Assembly: GCF_041146795.1 (NCBI RefSeq) | Contig: NC_135175.1 | Coordinates: 23,289,075-23,353,074, forward strand | Length of the DNA: 64,000 nucleotides | Reading direction: 5' to 3' | Source: Maylandia zebra | Lineage: Eukaryota > Chordata > Actinopteri > Cichliformes > Cichlidae | In this document: positions 61,301 to 64,000 of the stretch, one piece after another | How the letters are laid out: every line of letters starts with the position of its first letter | Numbering within the stretch: position 1 is the first letter of the stretch | The notes under the pieces: model-generated | Told to the model about the DNA's origin: nothing | The model's database searches: none | The model's input: only the letters and a program-made list of their open reading frames with translations | Position numbers and translations under genes: made by a program

Positions 61301-62585
61301 CCCCTTCTGATGTCTTGACTTTGTTTATTAGTGGTTCATTCCATGATTGAAATGGGGGTTTGGGTTCTCTCAGGCTGTAAATCAGCATGTCAGCTGGCAT
61401 TTAGTGTTTTGTTTCCCATTTCAATCAAACACCCACATCACTTGTTATGGGCCCACAGCACTGCTCCTTGCTTCCCTCCAGTGTCTTGTTGCACTGACAG
61501 ATGGCCTGTGATCAACACAAACCACTTTTCAAGCCATATTGAGGTTTGTCTGCTCCTAATGTTAATCTCCATTTTGGCAGATTGGATGGTGGAATGGGAA
61601 TTTGAACATTGATACTGAGATGAGACTATCTAGCAGACATGGAATTGCCCCTTTCCCACTCAACCAACTTTTATGTTTTTCCTCTGCTGACCTTTATTCC
61701 TCTGTGTTACTGTGAACACATGATGCTGCCCTGTTAACGGCAATCATCCTCATACAGTAGGTGTCAGTAGACAGAGGCCTATTATATGCAGGGCTACTTC
61801 ATGTTGCTTTTCAGCTTACTTACCACATTATTGTCACCTGTTCTTATCCTCCGTGTGAAAAGCCATGCAATTTAGGAGCATACACAAAAAAAACACACAC
61901 TTGAACAAAGAGCGCCTTCACACCTTGGTGCCACAGCCCGTTGAGTGCAGAGAGACTAAAGCAAAGTATGTGGGCCTTCCTCTGCGTTATCATGTAATTC
62001 ACTGTGAGTGTGGAAGCATGCCAGTACTGCAGGGTCACAGCGAGGACCAGGTTTCCCCTCCTCCTACGTCCTGCATTGTCTTGTCGCCCCGTCCCCTGGT
62101 CATTAAGTTAAATGGGGCTCCAGCAGGAAGCCAGAGGGCTGTTTATGGGCACCCTCACCACCAACTAGTTTACTAATGGAAGGTGCCTCACCTAAATAAA
62201 GCTTAATGGCTAATTTAATCTCCTTTTGCCCCTCGCAAGGTATGAAAGGACAGAAAGAAAAAATACTAAGAAAATTTTGTGAGGGAAATATTGGTTAACA
62301 GTGTCTTTTTCTGGGTGTTCCCTGATTAACGGGACAAAGTTGACAATCTCAGCAGGGTAAACAGGTTGGCCAAGGGTAAATGTATTGTTCTTCACACTGA
62401 TTGTGCCATTTGATTGAAATATCTCACTCAAGTCTTTTCAGTTCCATTTAATATACTTAAATATTTCTGTTTTATGTGCTTGTCTTTGTTCTCTGCAGAC
62501 TTCTGTACAGCTTGGCTTTCAATGCACGCTTCCTGAGACATCTCTGGCACCTCATCACCTCCATGACAACCAAGATGATCACTGG
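52334..62585 (+). CDS. ube3c: ube3c, HECT-type E3 ubiquitin ligase (5' 11 coding exons, HECT domain off window)
   Basis: UBE3C (homologue of yeast Hul5) is a proteasome-associated E3/E4 ligase that extends ubiquitin chains and improves processivity of degradation. Coding exons: 52334-52399, 52530-52583, 53068-53142, 53607-53753, 53882-53997, 54106-54263, 54816-54969, 55835-56055, 56205-56356, 59532-59719, 62499-62585. All are GT-AG with consistent phases; 472 codons plus two bases are present and human UBE3C is 1083 aa. The start MFSFEGDFKTRPKVSLGGAS is the family N-terminus. Exon 3 encodes an IQ-type motif (AIIIQSYVRGYQDLKKQ). Other conserved blocks are SLNVAVPMRMLEIFS, LKPLHFTYSSC, APWLFYFVLSAGEN, LSEEGLLLYLRALQT, LLNLVWRDSASEEVFTMMA and SLAFNARFLRHLW. 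The catalytic HECT domain is encoded beyond the right edge. Intron 9 contains nested transposons. Confidence 0.96.
52855..53045 (+). repeat. Tc1-family non-coding fragment in ube3c intron 2
   Basis: GTCAAAAAGCAATTGCCCC and AACTTAATAACTGGTTGTGC match the terminal region of a common fish Tc1 family. The stretch CAGATTAATATTAAACAAAG...ATACAGAATGCAGTTTTTT parallels 34980-35065 in nom1 intron 3. It lies just upstream of the exon 3 acceptor. Confidence 0.55.
56873..56947 (-). mobile_element. Fragment of a second hAT family end
   Basis: On the minus strand the fragment begins CAGCGGTCTCCACCC and continues TTTTTTGCGCCACGGACCGG, which resembles the terminal repeat of a widespread vertebrate hAT family (CAGTGGTCCCCAACC...). 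Only this end is present, inside the larger hAT element. Confidence 0.55.
57106..58554. mobile_element. Putative piggyBac-like non-autonomous element (TTAA-flanked)
   Basis: The segment is bounded by TTAACCCTTTAAAG (57106-57119) and GTAAGGGTTAA (58544-58554), that is TTAA target duplications with CCCTT inverted ends, the signature of piggyBac. The inner terminal similarity is short, so the call is tentative. It lies within the hAT element and contains another MITE. Confidence 0.5.
57401..57903. mobile_element. MITE with 14-bp inverted repeats CAGTGTTGCCAACT
   Basis: CAGTGTTGCCAACT at 57401-57414 and its reverse complement AGTTGGCAACACTG at 57890-57903 bound a 503-bp element without coding capacity. 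Flanks GGAGTCAG and GAAGTCGC are only partly alike, so a duplicated 8-bp site would be degraded. It is the innermost layer of the ube3c intron 9 nest. Confidence 0.75.
58640..59531 (+). other. ube3c intron 9 remainder
   Basis: AT-rich intronic DNA between the transposon nest and the exon 10 acceptor. Nothing assignable was seen. Confidence 0.5.
59720..62498 (+). other. ube3c intron 10
   Basis: This is a 2.8-kb intron without recognisable coding sequence or transposon ends. It contains poly-A and poly-T runs (60671-60699, 61049-61061). Confidence 0.5.
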
Positions 62586-62644
62586 GTGAGCTACTCTAAC
62601 ATTGACTATACGATTTTTATCTTTTGAAGCATTGTTATAGATAT

Positions 62645-63520
62645 GCAGTGAATCCAGAAAGTATTCACAGTGCTTCATTTGTTGCACAGTTTGTCATGTT
62701 ACAGTTTTACTCCAAGATGGATTCAGATACATTCAGATAGATCTGGAACATTTCTGCAGCATTGAAGGTCCCAATGAGAACAATGGCCTCCATCATCTGT
62801 AGATGGAAAAAGTCCACTAGGACTCTCAATAGAGTTGGTAACCCGGCCAATCTGAGAGATTATAGTAGAAGGGATTTAGATAAAGACGTGACCAAGAACT
62901 GCGATGGTCACTCCGGCAGAGCATCAGCATTGCTCTTTTGGAAAGAGGAGAATTTCATTGTCCTTCCAGAAGGACAGCCACTTCTCCCACACTCCACCAA
63001 TCAGGCCTGTGTGATAGAGTGGCCAAACAGAAACCACTCCTCAATGAAAAGGCAGCTGAAGGAATCTCAGACCATGAAAACTAAATTCTCTGGTCTGATG
63101 AAACAAAGATTGAACTCTTTGGCCTGAATGCCCAGTGTCATATCTGGAGGAAACCAGATATTCCTCATCAGCTGTACAAGACCATCCCTACAGTGAAGCA
63201 TGGTGGTGACAGCATCATGCTGTGTGGATGATTTTTCAGTAGCATAAATGAGAAGACTAGTCAGGGTCGATAGAAAGATGAATGCGGCAATGTACGGTGA
63301 CATCTTTGATGATGGCCTGCACTGAAGTGCTCTGGATCTCGAACTAGGACAACGACCCTAAGCACACAACCAAGATAACAAATATATCTAAATATTATTA
63401 TGGGGTATTTTGTGTAGAATTTTGAGGTGAGAAATTAATTTAATCCATTTTGCAGTATGAGTGTAATTTGATAAAGTGTGGAACAAGCGCTGTGAATACT
63501 TTCCAGACGCACCACGTTTG
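62645..63520 (+). pseudogene. Decayed Tc1-like transposon downstream of ube3c exon 11
   Basis: The left end reads CAGTGAATCCAGAAAGTATT and the right end AATACTTTCCAGACGCAC, inverted to one another. Inside are broken transposase pieces: a KFSGLMKQRLNSLA piece whose other frame gives WSDETKIELFG-like text, an AVKHGGDSIMLCG-like box, and a damaged catalytic block near 63345-63380. Many stops and internal deletions show that it is dead. Confidence 0.75.
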
Positions 63521-64000
63521 TATCATAGATGGTATAGAAGATGGGCATTTGGATGAAAGGGGAACACACAAACATCCATACAGTAAGAGATGAAAAAATA
63601 CCAGAATATCACCCACCAAAACCTCAAAGAAGCAGACTTTTTGGACAGTCTTTACCACACTACAAGCCATAAGATTAGTCCGATATTAAAAATGCTCCAG
63701 AACAGGCAAACAGCACACGCACAGTAAAGATGTCCAGTTTAATGACTTGAACTAGTGGATGAGGCCTAGCAGACACCAACCGGCTCCACCTGCCATTCAG
63801 TGTGATTCAGTTAACCAGAAGCAATCTGTAAATATGTTTTTTAATGCTGTAAAGTTGAGCTTTTAACATGGGACTTTTGCAGTAGGCCTCAGTTGGCCAG
63901 TAGACAAACTGCAGGTTTTTAAGCTCCCATTAGCTTGTATCCATGTGCAGTATATTTCTGCCTGCTCACACAACCTTATACTTATTTTTTCAAATGTTTA

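Overview
This is a piece of a vertebrate nuclear genome, almost certainly a ray-finned (teleost) fish and probably a percomorph. It has spliced genes with GT-AG introns, AT-rich introns, and typical fish mobile DNA: Tc1/mariner, pogo, hAT and piggyBac-like elements, an RTE-like LINE whose tail is a GGAT repeat, and a tRNA-derived SINE. Many of the longer open frames are transposases or antisense shadows; the host genes were assembled exon by exon from splice sites, reading phase and remembered family sequences.

Layout. (1) 262-30566, minus strand: the first 11 coding exons (307 codons) of lmbr1, a multipass membrane protein; its 3' exons lie off the left edge. Its introns carry a nearly intact pogo element (15791-17579), an intact Tc1 element (19769-21383) and a 5'-truncated LINE with a 10-bp target-site duplication (25282-26979). 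Intron 5 (7223-14736) is where the ZRS limb/fin enhancer of sonic hedgehog sits in jawed vertebrates; I name a candidate stretch but cannot confirm it. (2) 30567-30932: a 366-bp gap between divergent start codons, probably a shared bidirectional promoter. (3) 30933-40914, plus: nom1, complete, 11 coding exons, 837 aa. (4) 43481-45706, minus: mnx1 (Hb9 homeobox), complete in 3 exons, 314 aa, tail-to-tail with nom1. (5) 45707-52333: a divergent regulatory interval between mnx1 and ube3c. (6) 52334-62585, plus: the first 11 coding exons (472 codons) of ube3c, a HECT ubiquitin ligase; the HECT domain lies off the right edge. Intron 9 holds a nest of at least four transposons.

The gene order lmbr1-nom1-mnx1-ube3c is the same as human 7q36 (LMBR1-NOM1-MNX1-UBE3C). 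The genes do not form one pathway. lmbr1 is best known as the host of a long-range shh enhancer, nom1 is a nucleolar ribosome-biogenesis factor, mnx1 is a motor-neuron and endodermal transcription factor, and ube3c extends ubiquitin chains at the proteasome. The block is probably held together by embedded regulatory elements. I found no bacterial-type system, CRISPR array or viral gene. The least described features are the nested transposon locus in ube3c, the two transposons with intact frames in lmbr1, and the putative conserved regulatory stretches around mnx1 and in lmbr1 intron 5.
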